A stretch of 64,000 nt of DNA, from assembly GCA_004556545.1 (NCBI GenBank), contig SFGO01000003.1:8933-72932 (forward strand), in the 5' to 3' direction. Both the position numbers and the translations under genes were made by a program. The stretch comes from Clostridiales bacterium (GTDB taxonomy: Bacteria; Bacillota; Clostridia; Christensenellales; Aristaeellaceae). The stretch's first letter is position 1. Every line of letters starts with the position of its first letter. Shown one piece after another: positions 32,741 to 40,826 of this stretch. The notes beneath the pieces are model-generated. The model was not told where the DNA came from. It ran no database searches and worked only from the letters and a program-made list of their open reading frames with translations.

Positions 32741-34190
32741 GGCCCGTCCTCCTGACCGGCACCCGGAAGGAAACCACGGTTCCCCCTGCCGGATCGCTTT
32801 CAATGTGCAGCCCGTCCGGCTGATTGTAGTACAGCTTGATGCGCTTGTTGACGTTGAACAGCCCATAACCGGCGCTGCCCTGCCCGTCGCCTTTCAGCCC
32901 CCGGCGCACCTGTTCCAGATGCTCCGGCGTCATCCCCGCGCCGTCGTCCTTCACGCTGAAATGAAGCCATTTGTTTTCCTCCCACACGGAAATGCGGACC
33001 GTTCCCTTTCCCCGGCGGTTTTTGATGCCGTGGTACAGGGCGTTTTCCACCAGAGGCTGCAGAAGCAGCTTCAAAACCTCCTGAGGATACAATTCCTCCG
33101 GAATATCGATTACATAATTGAGAATGTCCCGGTAACGCACCTTGAGAATGGTCAGGTAGCCGGTCAGATGGCGCACCTCATCGGCCAGCGTGATCCAGTC
33201 CTTCCCCTGACTTAAAGAAATTCGGAAAAAATCAGACAACGCCCGGGTGATGGCGATGACCTCGTCGGACTCGTCCGACTCCGCCAGCCAGATAATCGCG
33301 TCCAGCGTATTATAAAGAAAATGCGGGTTGATCTGCGACTGAAGGGCGCGAAGTTCGCTCTTTTTCAGGTTTTCCTGCTCCCGGCGGTTTTCGTCGATCA
33401 AATCCTGAAGACGGCCCGCCATCGTATTCAGGCTTTCCGTCAGGTCGTGCAGCTCCTTCACCTGCGTTTCCGGGGCGCGCGCGTCCAAATCGCCTCCCGC
33501 CAGCGCCCCGGCGAAGGTTTCCAGCTGAGCGATGGGTTTATGAATGGCCTGAGCCAGCGAACGCTGGGCCTGAACGGCAAACAGCAGCGTCAGCCCCAGT
33601 AAAAGCAGCAGCGCCGCCACGACCGCCGTCAGCGTATGGTTCAGATACCGGCTGGTCAGAGCGGCGGCGCTGATTTCCGCGTCCGCGTATTCCTCCAGCA
33701 TTTCTCCCACCAGCGCGGAAACGTTGCGCACCTCCTCCCAGAGCGCTTCGCTCTGGGCCACGGGCTGCTCGGTTCGCATCAGCTCGCCGATACTGTCCAC
33801 ATACTGCCGCAGCGTATGCATGCTGCGCCGCGCCACCAGCAGCTCCTTCTGGCTGTCCTGCTGGGCGGAACGGGCCAGCGCGTCGATTTCCTCCTGAATG
33901 GAGTCCATCAGGGCGTATTGGCTGCCTTCCTCAAAGGTGATGTGGCCCGCCACGATATACCAAACCTCCCGGGGAATCTCCTGCCGAACGATGGGCTTCA
34001 GGGCGGATACCCGCTCCACCCGCTGAATGACCCCGTGATAGCTGCGGGAATAGACCGCCATCATGCTGACGCTGACCAGCGCGGGAATGACCAAAAGGCC
34101 GATGAGAATCAAAAAAGAGATTTTCAGCCGCTGAATAATGCTGCTGTTATTGTTCAAACGAGACAGCGCGCGTTCCATAAACTTCTGCAT
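32733..34190 (-). CDS. Sensor histidine kinase, LytS/YesM type
   Basis: 485 aa. First membrane helix at about residues 24-46, an extracytoplasmic loop of some 140 residues, second helix (LTAVVAALLLLLGLTLLFAV), then a HAMP-like segment. The kinase box SQINPHFLYNTLDAI holds the phosphorylated His, and the ATPase domain shows PLVENALYHGIKNR and GYGLFNVNKRI. The loop is short enough that sensing may rely on contact with the adjacent sugar-binding lipoprotein. Start ATG 34190 overlaps the lipoprotein stop region, and an AGAGGA site lies upstream. Confidence 0.92.
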   Translation of the reverse strand: MQKFMERALSRLNNNSSIIQRLKISFLILIGLLVIPALVSVSMMAVYSRSYHGVIQRVERVSALKPIVRQEIPREVWYIVAGHITFEEGSQYALMDSIQEEIDALARSAQQDSQKELLVARRSMHTLRQYVDSIGELMRTEQPVAQSEALWEEVRNVSALVGEMLEEYADAEISAAALTSRYLNHTLTAVVAALLLLLGLTLLFAVQAQRSLAQAIHKPIAQLETFAGALAGGDLDARAPETQVKELHDLTESLNTMAGRLQDLIDENRREQENLKKSELRALQSQINPHFLYNTLDAIIWLAESDESDEVIAITRALSDFFRISLSQGKDWITLADEVRHLTGYLTILKVRYRDILNYVIDIPEELYPQEVLKLLLQPLVENALYHGIKNRRGKGTVRISVWEENKWLHFSVKDDGAGMTPEHLEQVRRGLKGDGQGSAGYGLFNVNKRIKLYYNQPDGLHIESDPAGGTVVSFRVPVRRTGHV

Positions 34191-34191
34191 T

Positions 34192-35172
34192 TCAGTATCC
34201 TCTTGGAAGAAGCGAGTCCAAATCGCTGTCAAATTCCGAAAAAACCCGTTCCTGCGGATGCGTCACCCTTGGAATTTCCTCCCCGGCGGCCAGCCGCTTG
34301 CTCAGCTCCATGATCGTATCCCCGATCATGGGGGTGCATTCCACCACGCAGTTGATCTGCCCCTTGCGAAGCGCGTCTATGGCGGCCTGCTCGCCGTCTA
34401 CGGAAATAATCACGATGTCTTTTCCCGGCTGAAGCCCCGTCTCCTCGATGGCGGTGATCGCCCCCAGCGCCATGGCGTCGTTATGGGCGTACAGCACGTC
34501 GATCCGTTCGCAGGTTTCCAGCAGCTCCTTCATGCATTCCCGGCCCTTTGTGCGCAGAAAATCCCCGGAAACGCTTTGAATGATCTGCAATTCCGGATGC
34601 CCCTCGAGCGCCGCCCGGAAGCCCTCGCCCCGCTGGCACATCGGCGTGGAATCGATGGTGCCGGACAGCTCCACGATGCGCACGTCCGTCTGGCCTTTCA
34701 TTTTTTGCAGCAGAAATTCTCCCGCGCTGACGCCCTCCTGAAAAAAATCCGACCCGATAAAGCCTGCGTACAGGCTTTCGTCCTCAGTACGGATCATGCG
34801 GTCGGTCAGCAATACGGGGATCCCCGCCTCCTTCGCCTCCCGGAGCACATTGTCCCAGCCCGTCTCCACCTTGGGCGAGAAGGCGATCACGTCCACCTGA
34901 TAGGCGATAAAGGAACGGATGTGCTTGATCTGCTCCGCCTGCTTCTGATTCGCGTCCAGATACATCAGCGCCACGCCGGCTTTTTCCGCGGCCTCCTGAA
35001 TGGAACGGGTATTGCCCAGCCGCCAGGCGCTTTCCGCGCCCAACTGTGAAAAGCCCAACAGCAGCGCGGGCGAAGCGGACGCTGGCGCATCGTCGGGCCG
35101 GGAAGCGGTACAGCCGCACAAAACCATCGGTATCAGTAGAAGCACAGCCGCCAGACGAAACGTTTTTTTCAT
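34192..35172 (-). CDS. YtfQ-like sugar-binding lipoprotein, probable sensor subunit
   Basis: 326 aa. The leader ends in a lipobox (MVLCGC), so it is tethered to the membrane. The mature domain matches the transport binding protein at 29979: LLLGFSQLGAESAWR and AHNDAMALGAITAIEETG. Its gene is fused by overlap to the kinase and response regulator rather than to transport genes. That is the arrangement of clostridial three-component sensors such as XylFII-LytS-YesN, where the lipoprotein presents the sugar to the kinase. ATG 35172 is chosen for the signal peptide; a TTG four codons upstream is possible. Confidence 0.85.
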   Translation of the reverse strand: MKKTFRLAAVLLLIPMVLCGCTASRPDDAPASASPALLLGFSQLGAESAWRLGNTRSIQEAAEKAGVALMYLDANQKQAEQIKHIRSFIAYQVDVIAFSPKVETGWDNVLREAKEAGIPVLLTDRMIRTEDESLYAGFIGSDFFQEGVSAGEFLLQKMKGQTDVRIVELSGTIDSTPMCQRGEGFRAALEGHPELQIIQSVSGDFLRTKGRECMKELLETCERIDVLYAHNDAMALGAITAIEETGLQPGKDIVIISVDGEQAAIDALRKGQINCVVECTPMIGDTIMELSKRLAAGEEIPRVTHPQERVFSEFDSDLDSLLPRGY

Positions 35173-35254
35173 GGCCGGGATCAACGTCCTTTCCTGAGGT
35201 CCTTTTCGGAAAAAGCAAACCGATTTATCTTTTTTGCGCGTGGAATTTGCTTTT

Positions 35255-35283
35255 ATTATAACGAATCTCCGCCGCCTGCGCAA
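35255..35283 (-). promoter_or_regulatory. Promoter of the three-component sensor operon
   Basis: Minus strand TTGCGC (35278-35283), a 17-nt spacer, and TATAAT (35255-35260). Confidence 0.65.
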
Positions 35284-35423
35284 GAAAATTTCGCAGCAAT
35301 GCAAAAATGACGCTGTTTATATCGAAATTGGCAAGACGACGGTTCGATTCGATAGGCGTTTGCTTTGGCAGCGCCGTGCCGTTTTCCGCACAGCACTCGT
35401 TTTTCTTCTTCTTGACCGTTCGT

Positions 35424-35453
35424 TTGCGAAACCTTCTCCGGATGTGATATAAT
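35424..35453 (+). promoter_or_regulatory. Promoter of the acyltransferase gene
   Basis: TTGCGA (35424-35429), an 18-nt spacer, and TATAAT (35448-35453). Confidence 0.55.
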
Positions 35454-35585
35454 AAAGAATCTTTTTACCGTTGCATAAGGCAAAACGGGAAATGGGGGAG
35501 CGGAACCGATGAGCAAGTGGGAAGAAAAGCTGCGGCGCGTGCTTTTGCTTCAGCGCCCGAAAACGATGGAAAAGGAGCCTGCACT

Positions 35586-36653
35586 ATGACGAATGCAACC
35601 GGGGAAACGAAAGGCCGCGTGGCATTTCTGGATTTTCTGCGGATTCTGGCGGCGTTTTTCGTGATTGTCAACCATACCAACAGCGGTGTTTTTTTGGAGC
35701 GCACGCCTGCGGAGCTGCAATGGCATCTGAGCCTGCTCTGGTACTATACCAGCAAGACGGCTGTGCCCATTTTTATGATGATTTCCGGCGCATGTCTGCT
35801 GGGCAAGCGGGACAGCTATGGGAAGATTGGGCGGCGCATCCTGCGGACGGTGCTGGCGCTGGTGCTGGCGTCCTATCTGTATTTCCTGATGAAAGCATGG
35901 GTGTATTTCGGCCTGTGGCCCCGGGCGGTGAACTTCGGCGCACTGTTTGGCCAGATCTGGCGGGGAGAAATCACCAACGGCTTCTGGTATCTGCCGCTGT
36001 ATCTGGGCCTCCTGCTGACCCTGCCGCTGTGGCAGAGGATGGCTTCCGCCATGGAAAAGCGGGATTATGAGTACCTGATGGCCCTGACCTTTACTGTGGG
36101 CGCGGCATGGCCGCTTCTGAGCCATTATGTACCCGCACTGAACATGCCGAAATACTTCGGCCAGATGATCCCTTGCTCCTATCTGGGCCTGTTCTTTGCG
36201 GGGAAGTATTTCGTACAATACCGGGAACCCCGCCGGAATTCCGTCCTGATTTCCGCCCTTTTACTGGTGCTTTCGCTGGCAGTCTGCTGGGCGCTGACCC
36301 GGCTGGAATTCGACCGGGTGGAGCCCGGACAGCAGTACTGGTTCATGGACGAGCGGACGACCCCCGCGCTGCCGGTGATCACCGCGTCGCTTTCGCTGTT
36401 CTGGCTGGCGCGCTGCGCCTTTGGCGCCCGCCGGAGCGGAAGGCTGCTGGCGGAGCTGGGCGGCTGCGCCTTCGGCATTTATCTGTTACAGGATCTGGTG
36501 ATCGCTGAAAGTAAAAAACGTGTCTTCATGCCCCTGTGCGAGAAATTGCCCGCATTCGGCGCGGCGCTTTGCTGGGAGGTCATCGTGTTCGCCGCCGCGC
36601 TGGCGGGCGCGTGGATCCTTAGGCGCGTTCCGGGCGTGAAACGCATCTTGTAA
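35586..36653 (+). CDS. Membrane acyltransferase, acyltransferase-3 family
   Basis: 355 aa with about ten membrane helices. It opens RVAFLDFLRILAAFFVIVNH, the family's R-x10-H motif in the first helix, and continues AVPIFMMISGACLLGK in the second. Members O-acylate cell-surface sugars or polysaccharides using acyl-CoA; the target here is not evident. The ATG at 35586 has AAGGAG 8 nt upstream, so the ORF start at 35517 is rejected. It is followed by alr, whose promoter overlaps this gene's stop codon. Confidence 0.88.
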   Translation: MTNATGETKGRVAFLDFLRILAAFFVIVNHTNSGVFLERTPAELQWHLSLLWYYTSKTAVPIFMMISGACLLGKRDSYGKIGRRILRTVLALVLASYLYFLMKAWVYFGLWPRAVNFGALFGQIWRGEITNGFWYLPLYLGLLLTLPLWQRMASAMEKRDYEYLMALTFTVGAAWPLLSHYVPALNMPKYFGQMIPCSYLGLFFAGKYFVQYREPRRNSVLISALLLVLSLAVCWALTRLEFDRVEPGQQYWFMDERTTPALPVITASLSLFWLARCAFGARRSGRLLAELGGCAFGIYLLQDLVIAESKKRVFMPLCEKLPAFGAALCWEVIVFAAALAGAWILRRVPGVKRIL

Positions 36654-36675
36654 TAGCGGTGAATCGTGGTATACT
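36648..36675 (+). promoter_or_regulatory. Extended -10 promoter of alr
   Basis: TTGTAA (36648-36653), a 16-nt spacer, and TATACT (36670-36675) preceded by TGG, forming an extended -10. The leader to alr is about 140 nt and contains nested inverted repeats (36684-36736). Confidence 0.6.
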
Positions 36676-36822
36676 GAAAGCTGCATTTTCGCGGCGCGGG
36701 AGCAAACGCCTTTTCGTTTGACTGCCGCCGAAAATGACAGGAATGAATCGGCACAAAATGGGAAACCTTTTTTTGAAAGATTTTGGGCCTGTTCCTTCAG
36801 CAAGCAACAAGGAGTCTGAAAG

Positions 36823-37938
36823 ATGCTGCGCAACAATGTGGTTACGGTGGATCTGGGAAAGATCCGCCAGAATTACCTTTTGCAAAAGAGCCTGCTGCCG
36901 AGAAATACGGAAATCATGCCGGTCGTCAAGGCCGACGCCTACGGTCACGGCATGACGCAGGTGGCGACCGCCCTGCACTCCATGGGCGCGAAGCACTTCG
37001 CCACGGCGCTGGCGGAGGAAGGCGTGGAGCTGCGGGAGGCCGGTATTTCCGGCGAAATCCTGGTGCTGGGGCCCGCCATGGAGGAAGCAGCGGAGGAATG
37101 CGTCCGCCACGAGCTGACGCAGACGGTCTTTACCCCGGAAATGGTGGAAACGCTGGAAAAAGAAGCCGAGAAGCAGCAGCGGGATGCGCTGATCCATATC
37201 AAGCTGGATACCGGCATGGGGCGGATCGGCCTGCGGACCTTTCAGGAGGCGGAAAAGCTGGCGGAGGCGCTGACCCATGCGCCCCATGTGAAAGCCACCG
37301 GCATCTACACCCATTTCTGTCTGGCGGACGAGCAGCTGGAAAACGGCGGCATCAACGCCTTTACCCGGCAGCAGCTGGCCCGGTTCCGGGAACTGCGCTC
37401 CTGCTTTGACCCGGCCATTCCGGCTCATGTGTCCAACAGCGCCATGGGGCTGCTGATGCCCGAAGGAAACTTCGCCATGGTGCGGCAGGGAATCTCCCTT
37501 TACGGCTATCCGCCCGTTCCCACGGAGCTGCCCTTTGAACCGGCGCTGAGCTGGGATACGGAGGTTTCCTGCATCAAGACCATTCACGCGGGCGATCCGG
37601 TGGGATACGGCTGCACCTTTGTGGCCGAGAAGGATACCCGGGTGGCCACCGTGGCCGTTGGCTACGGCGACGGCTATCACCGGGCGGTCGGCGGCAGGGG
37701 CTTCATGCTGGTGGACGGCAGACGCTGCCCCATTCTGGGCCGTGTCTGCATGGATCAGACCATGATCGATGTGACGGATGTGCCCGGCGTGAAGCTGGGC
37801 GACCGGGTCACGCTGATCGGCGAGCAGCAGGGCCAGCGCATCACGGCGGAAGAACTGGCGGAGTGGGCCGGAACCATCGGCTACGAGGTGTTGCTGAGCA
37901 TCACCCGGCGCGTTCATCGGATCTGGCTGCACGCCTGA
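36823..37938 (+). CDS. alr: Alanine racemase
   Basis: Converts L- to D-alanine for peptidoglycan; PLP enzyme, cytosolic, 371 aa. The PLP lysine is K36 in VVKADAYGHG. GYGDGYHRA contains the opposite catalytic Tyr, and CMDQTMIDVTD with the C-terminal beta domain completes the fold. The ribosome binding site AAGGAG lies 9 nt before the ATG. In spore formers, alanine racemase may also limit L-alanine-triggered germination. That link is not specific to this copy. Confidence 0.97.
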   Translation: MLRNNVVTVDLGKIRQNYLLQKSLLPRNTEIMPVVKADAYGHGMTQVATALHSMGAKHFATALAEEGVELREAGISGEILVLGPAMEEAAEECVRHELTQTVFTPEMVETLEKEAEKQQRDALIHIKLDTGMGRIGLRTFQEAEKLAEALTHAPHVKATGIYTHFCLADEQLENGGINAFTRQQLARFRELRSCFDPAIPAHVSNSAMGLLMPEGNFAMVRQGISLYGYPPVPTELPFEPALSWDTEVSCIKTIHAGDPVGYGCTFVAEKDTRVATVAVGYGDGYHRAVGGRGFMLVDGRRCPILGRVCMDQTMIDVTDVPGVKLGDRVTLIGEQQGQRITAEELAEWAGTIGYEVLLSITRRVHRIWLHA

Positions 37939-38033
37939 ACAAAGGATCTTTTTTAGACAGGATAGAGAAAGGGTCATAAGAAAAACGAGAGAAACCCCGG
38001 CTGCTTTGGCCGGGAAGGAAAGGACGGAAGAAT

Positions 38034-38840
38034 ATGGCGGCGAAACAACCCAAGGTGGAACCGGTCAAAAAGCCCTATCTGAAAGGCTCCTTCTGCGGAA
38101 AGGACGCATGGAAAACCGTGCCGAAGCGCTTTGCAGGCATGCTGATGATCTGCTTCGTTTATGCGATCGCGTCCATGATTATGAACTTTGACAGCCTGGC
38201 AGGCCGGATCATTGTAGGCGTGCTCATTGTGGGTATCGCGCTGTACTACGTATTTGCCAAGGGCGTGGAGCAGGGCACCGGCGATGTGGGCTACGGCGAA
38301 ATGATGTACGCCCGCCAGCAGGAGGGCAAGACCATTGCCAAGCTGGATAGCGACCGCTGCTATCATCCGCTGAAGGGCTTCTTCGAGGCCTTGCTGGGCG
38401 CGCTGCCCTACGTGCTGGTGGCGCTGGTGTTCGCCGTGCTGACCAAGCCCACGGTCTATTCGCTGGGCGGTCTGCCCTCGTGGACGCAGGAAATGATGCT
38501 GCAGGATGAATTCGGCGACGCGCTGCGCTACTATCAGGAGACCCACGGCATGACGGCGCTGGAGATTTTGCGGATCATCGTCCGGATCATGTGCATGCCC
38601 ATGATGAGCGTGGCAACCTATCTGGGCACGGACGCGGCGCTGCTGGCCGAACGCCTGAGCCCGCTGTTCCTGCTGCTGCCCGCCGCCGCTTACGGCATTG
38701 GCTATCTGCAGGGCCCGGCGCAGCGCGAGCGCATCAATACCGGCATCAAAATCGGCGTAAGCAAGAAGCAGCGCAAGCAGCAGCGGGAAAAGAAAGCCCG
38801 CAAAAAGGCCGGCGCCAAAACGCCGGAAAGGCTGATCTGA
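38034..38840 (+). CDS. Membrane protein of unknown function
   Basis: 268 aa that I do not recognise. A basic N-terminus (MAAKQPKVEPVKKPYLKG) precedes helices near residues 36-54 and 58-75, then a soluble loop, further helices around ALLGALPYVLVALVFAVLT and RLSPLFLLLPAAAYGIGYL, and a highly basic tail (KKQRKQQREKKARKKAG). The tail may contact nucleic acid or anionic lipid. GGAAAGGACGG precedes the ATG. It ends 3 nt before rsmD and probably shares its transcript. Confidence 0.8.
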   Translation: MAAKQPKVEPVKKPYLKGSFCGKDAWKTVPKRFAGMLMICFVYAIASMIMNFDSLAGRIIVGVLIVGIALYYVFAKGVEQGTGDVGYGEMMYARQQEGKTIAKLDSDRCYHPLKGFFEALLGALPYVLVALVFAVLTKPTVYSLGGLPSWTQEMMLQDEFGDALRYYQETHGMTALEILRIIVRIMCMPMMSVATYLGTDAALLAERLSPLFLLLPAAAYGIGYLQGPAQRERINTGIKIGVSKKQRKQQREKKARKKAGAKTPERLI

Positions 38841-38843
38841 CCC

Positions 38844-39416
38844 ATGAGAATCATTGCGGGAAGCGCCCGGGGAACGCCCCTGCTGGCTCCCCGGGGGATG
38901 GATACCCGGCCCACGCAGGATCAGGTGAAGGAATCTCTGTTCAACATGCTGCAGGGCGCATGGGAAGGCGGCGCGGCGCTGGATCTTTTCGCGGGAAGCG
39001 GCGCGTTGGGGCTCGAAGCCGTCAGCCGGGGCGCGGAGCTTGCGGTGTTGGTGGATCAGTCTAAAGAAGCGGCTCAATGCATCCGGCGCAATATCGAAAA
39101 GCTGCGCTGTCAGGCTAAGGTGGAGCTGCTCAACTGCGACTGGAAGCAGGCGGTCTCCAAGCTGGCCCGGGAGGGCCGCCGCTTTGAACTGGTGTTTCTG
39201 GATCCCCCCTATCGGATGGACGATCTGGGCCCGCTGTGCGGCGAGCTGGCAGCGGCCGGGCTTCTGGCCTCCGAGGCGATCATCGTCTGGGAGCGCCGCA
39301 CCGGTACGGAAAAAACGCTGCCTTCGGCCTTTGCGCTCTTCAAACAGCGCGCCTACGGAGACACGGAAATGCTGCTATACCGTTACGAGGGCTACGCGAA
39401 GGGGGAAAACGTGTGA
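38844..39416 (+). CDS. rsmD: 16S rRNA (guanine-966-N2)-methyltransferase RsmD
   Basis: 190 aa. It uses SAM to methylate G966 of 16S rRNA during small-subunit assembly. Diagnostic features are the start MRIIAGSARG, RPTQDQVKESLFNML, the SAM loop DLFAGSGALGLEAVSRG and the catalytic LDPPY. It overlaps coaD by 4 nt (GTGA), the standard rsmD-coaD pair of Bacillota. Confidence 0.96.
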   Translation: MRIIAGSARGTPLLAPRGMDTRPTQDQVKESLFNMLQGAWEGGAALDLFAGSGALGLEAVSRGAELAVLVDQSKEAAQCIRRNIEKLRCQAKVELLNCDWKQAVSKLAREGRRFELVFLDPPYRMDDLGPLCGELAAAGLLASEAIIVWERRTGTEKTLPSAFALFKQRAYGDTEMLLYRYEGYAKGENV

Positions 39417-39898
39417 AGGGACGCTGCGTTTATCCGGGCAGCTTTGATCCGCCCACGAAGGGGCATCTGGATCTGATCGAGCGGGGAGCGAACCTTTTTC
39501 CCGAGCTGATCGTGGCCGTGCTTCAGAACCCGGCGAAGAAGAACGCTTTCACCGTGGAGGAACGGGTCGAAATGCTGCGCCGCGCCTGCGCCCATCTGCC
39601 CAACGTGCGGGTGGATGCTTTCGGCGGCCTGCTGGTGGACTATCTGCGTCAGGCCGGGGCCGAGACCGTCCTGCGGGGCGTGCGCACGGTCAGCGACTTT
39701 GAAACGGAATTCCAGATGGCGCAGATCAACCGCCGCCTGTCCCCGCAGGTGGAGACGGTGCTATTGCCCGCCAGCCCGGAGGAGGGCTTTGTCAGTTCCA
39801 GCGCTGTGCGGGAAATCGCCCATTTCGGCGGAGACATTGCGCCCTTTGTGCCTGCGGAAATTCTGGAGCATATCAAGGCCGGTCTGAGCCAAGACTGA
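39413..39898 (+). CDS. coaD: Phosphopantetheine adenylyltransferase
   Basis: Fourth step of coenzyme A synthesis, ATP plus 4'-phosphopantetheine to dephospho-CoA; 161 aa, hexameric in the family. YPGSFDPPTKGHLDLI contains the nucleotidyltransferase T/HxGH motif (TKGH), GVRTVSDFETEFQMA is typical, and the C-terminal SSSAVREIA is the ISSSxVR motif. The start is GTG 39413, overlapping the rsmD stop. The longer reading frame upstream only reads through rsmD. Confidence 0.96.
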   Translation: MKGRCVYPGSFDPPTKGHLDLIERGANLFPELIVAVLQNPAKKNAFTVEERVEMLRRACAHLPNVRVDAFGGLLVDYLRQAGAETVLRGVRTVSDFETEFQMAQINRRLSPQVETVLLPASPEEGFVSSSAVREIAHFGGDIAPFVPAEILEHIKAGLSQD

Positions 39899-39916
39899 CC
39901 ATGGGAGGAAAGCAAA

Positions 39917-40549
39917 ATGCAGTCGGACGATATTTCGATTTTCAAACAAAACATGAGCGCGCTGGAGCAGCTGATCCTGCAGGCCAAGCGGGTTCCGCTG
40001 AGCGCCATGTGCATGGTGGATAAGGACAAAATGAGCCATCTTCTGGAAGCGCTGACGAAAGGAATGCCCACGGTTTTTGTGGAGTGCCAGGGCGTGATAG
40101 CAAACCAGAAATCCATTGTGGATGAGGCGGAAGCCCGGGCCGGGCAGATCAAGCAGACTGCCACGAATCAGGCCAGCAAGCTCTTGAACGACGCGCAGGC
40201 GCAGGCCCAGAAGACGGTGGCCGCAGCCAACCAGCAGGCACAGGAAACGGTGAACAAGGCCGGTCAGCAGGCCAACGCCATGCTGCAGGAGGCGCAGGAA
40301 CGGGCGCAGAACATGGTGCAGGACGCGGAACGCCGCGCCGCCCAGCTGGTCAGCCAGCAGGAGATCACCGCCCGGGCCAATATGGAGGCCGAGGAGCTGA
40401 AACAGTCCACCAAGGAAGAGATCGAGCGGCTCTATCACGATGTTTATCAGCACATTGACGAGGTGCTGGCCCAGCTGGACCGTACCATCAGCGAAAAGCT
40501 GACCGATATCCGCATGACCCGCCAGCAGATTGACCAAAGCATCCGGTAA
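39917..40549 (+). CDS. Coiled-coil protein downstream of coaD
   Basis: 210 aa, soluble. Residues about 65-170 are an almost unbroken Ala/Gln/Glu-rich heptad region that resembles the stalk of F0 subunit b or apolipoprotein-like helices. There is no membrane anchor, so it is not a real ATP synthase subunit. The N-terminal 60 residues look globular. GGGAGG precedes the ATG and it lies 18 nt after coaD, so it is in the rsmD-coaD operon. Related genes recur after coaD in clostridia as far as I recall. Function unknown; a scaffold or division-associated role is speculation. Confidence 0.78.
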   Translation: MQSDDISIFKQNMSALEQLILQAKRVPLSAMCMVDKDKMSHLLEALTKGMPTVFVECQGVIANQKSIVDEAEARAGQIKQTATNQASKLLNDAQAQAQKTVAAANQQAQETVNKAGQQANAMLQEAQERAQNMVQDAERRAAQLVSQQEITARANMEAEELKQSTKEEIERLYHDVYQHIDEVLAQLDRTISEKLTDIRMTRQQIDQSIR

Positions 40550-40577
40550 GGCGGGAAATCCCTGCCTTTCAGAGTGC

Positions 40578-40690
40578 CAAAAAAGTGGAGGTGCAGGAGG
40601 CACTGCCTCCTGCCGGGGTTATAGGGGCGGAGCCCCTAACTCTTGTGCCGCAGCACTTTTCCCGCAAACCAGCGTAGCGCTGTTTGCGGG
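40578..40690 (+). repeat. Dispersed intergenic repeat with nested hairpins
   Basis: The first 29 nt (40578-40606) are identical to 63905-63933. Inside are GCAGGAGGC/GCCTCCTGC, TAGGGGC/GCCCCTA and a closing 7-bp stem AAAAGTG/CACTTTT. A 13-bp stem with one bulge follows (40661-40674 with 40678-40690). There is no coding capacity. The rest of the 40550-40826 gap holds the adaptor gene's ribosome binding site and no clear promoter. Confidence 0.75.
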
Positions 40691-40826
40691 CAACGGCGGC
40701 CAACTTTGGGTTTTTCGACAGACTGTAAGGCGGGAAACCCCCGCCTTTTCCCCTTCTTTTGGCATGTGTGGTTCGCCCGCTTTCGGCCACAATAGTGGTA
40801 GCAAACTGCCGCTGGGAGGGACCGCC

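Larger units (their letters stand above)
35173..35585. other. Divergent promoter region between sensor operon and acyltransferase
   Basis: 413 nt with no supported gene. It contains back-to-back promoters at 35255 (minus) and 35424 (plus). I see no repeat or RNA structure in the middle. Confidence 0.6.

Noticed and set aside
40578..40690. Insertion sequence or transposon remnant
   Set aside because: No transposase fragment or long terminal inverted repeats; treated as a small dispersed repeat.
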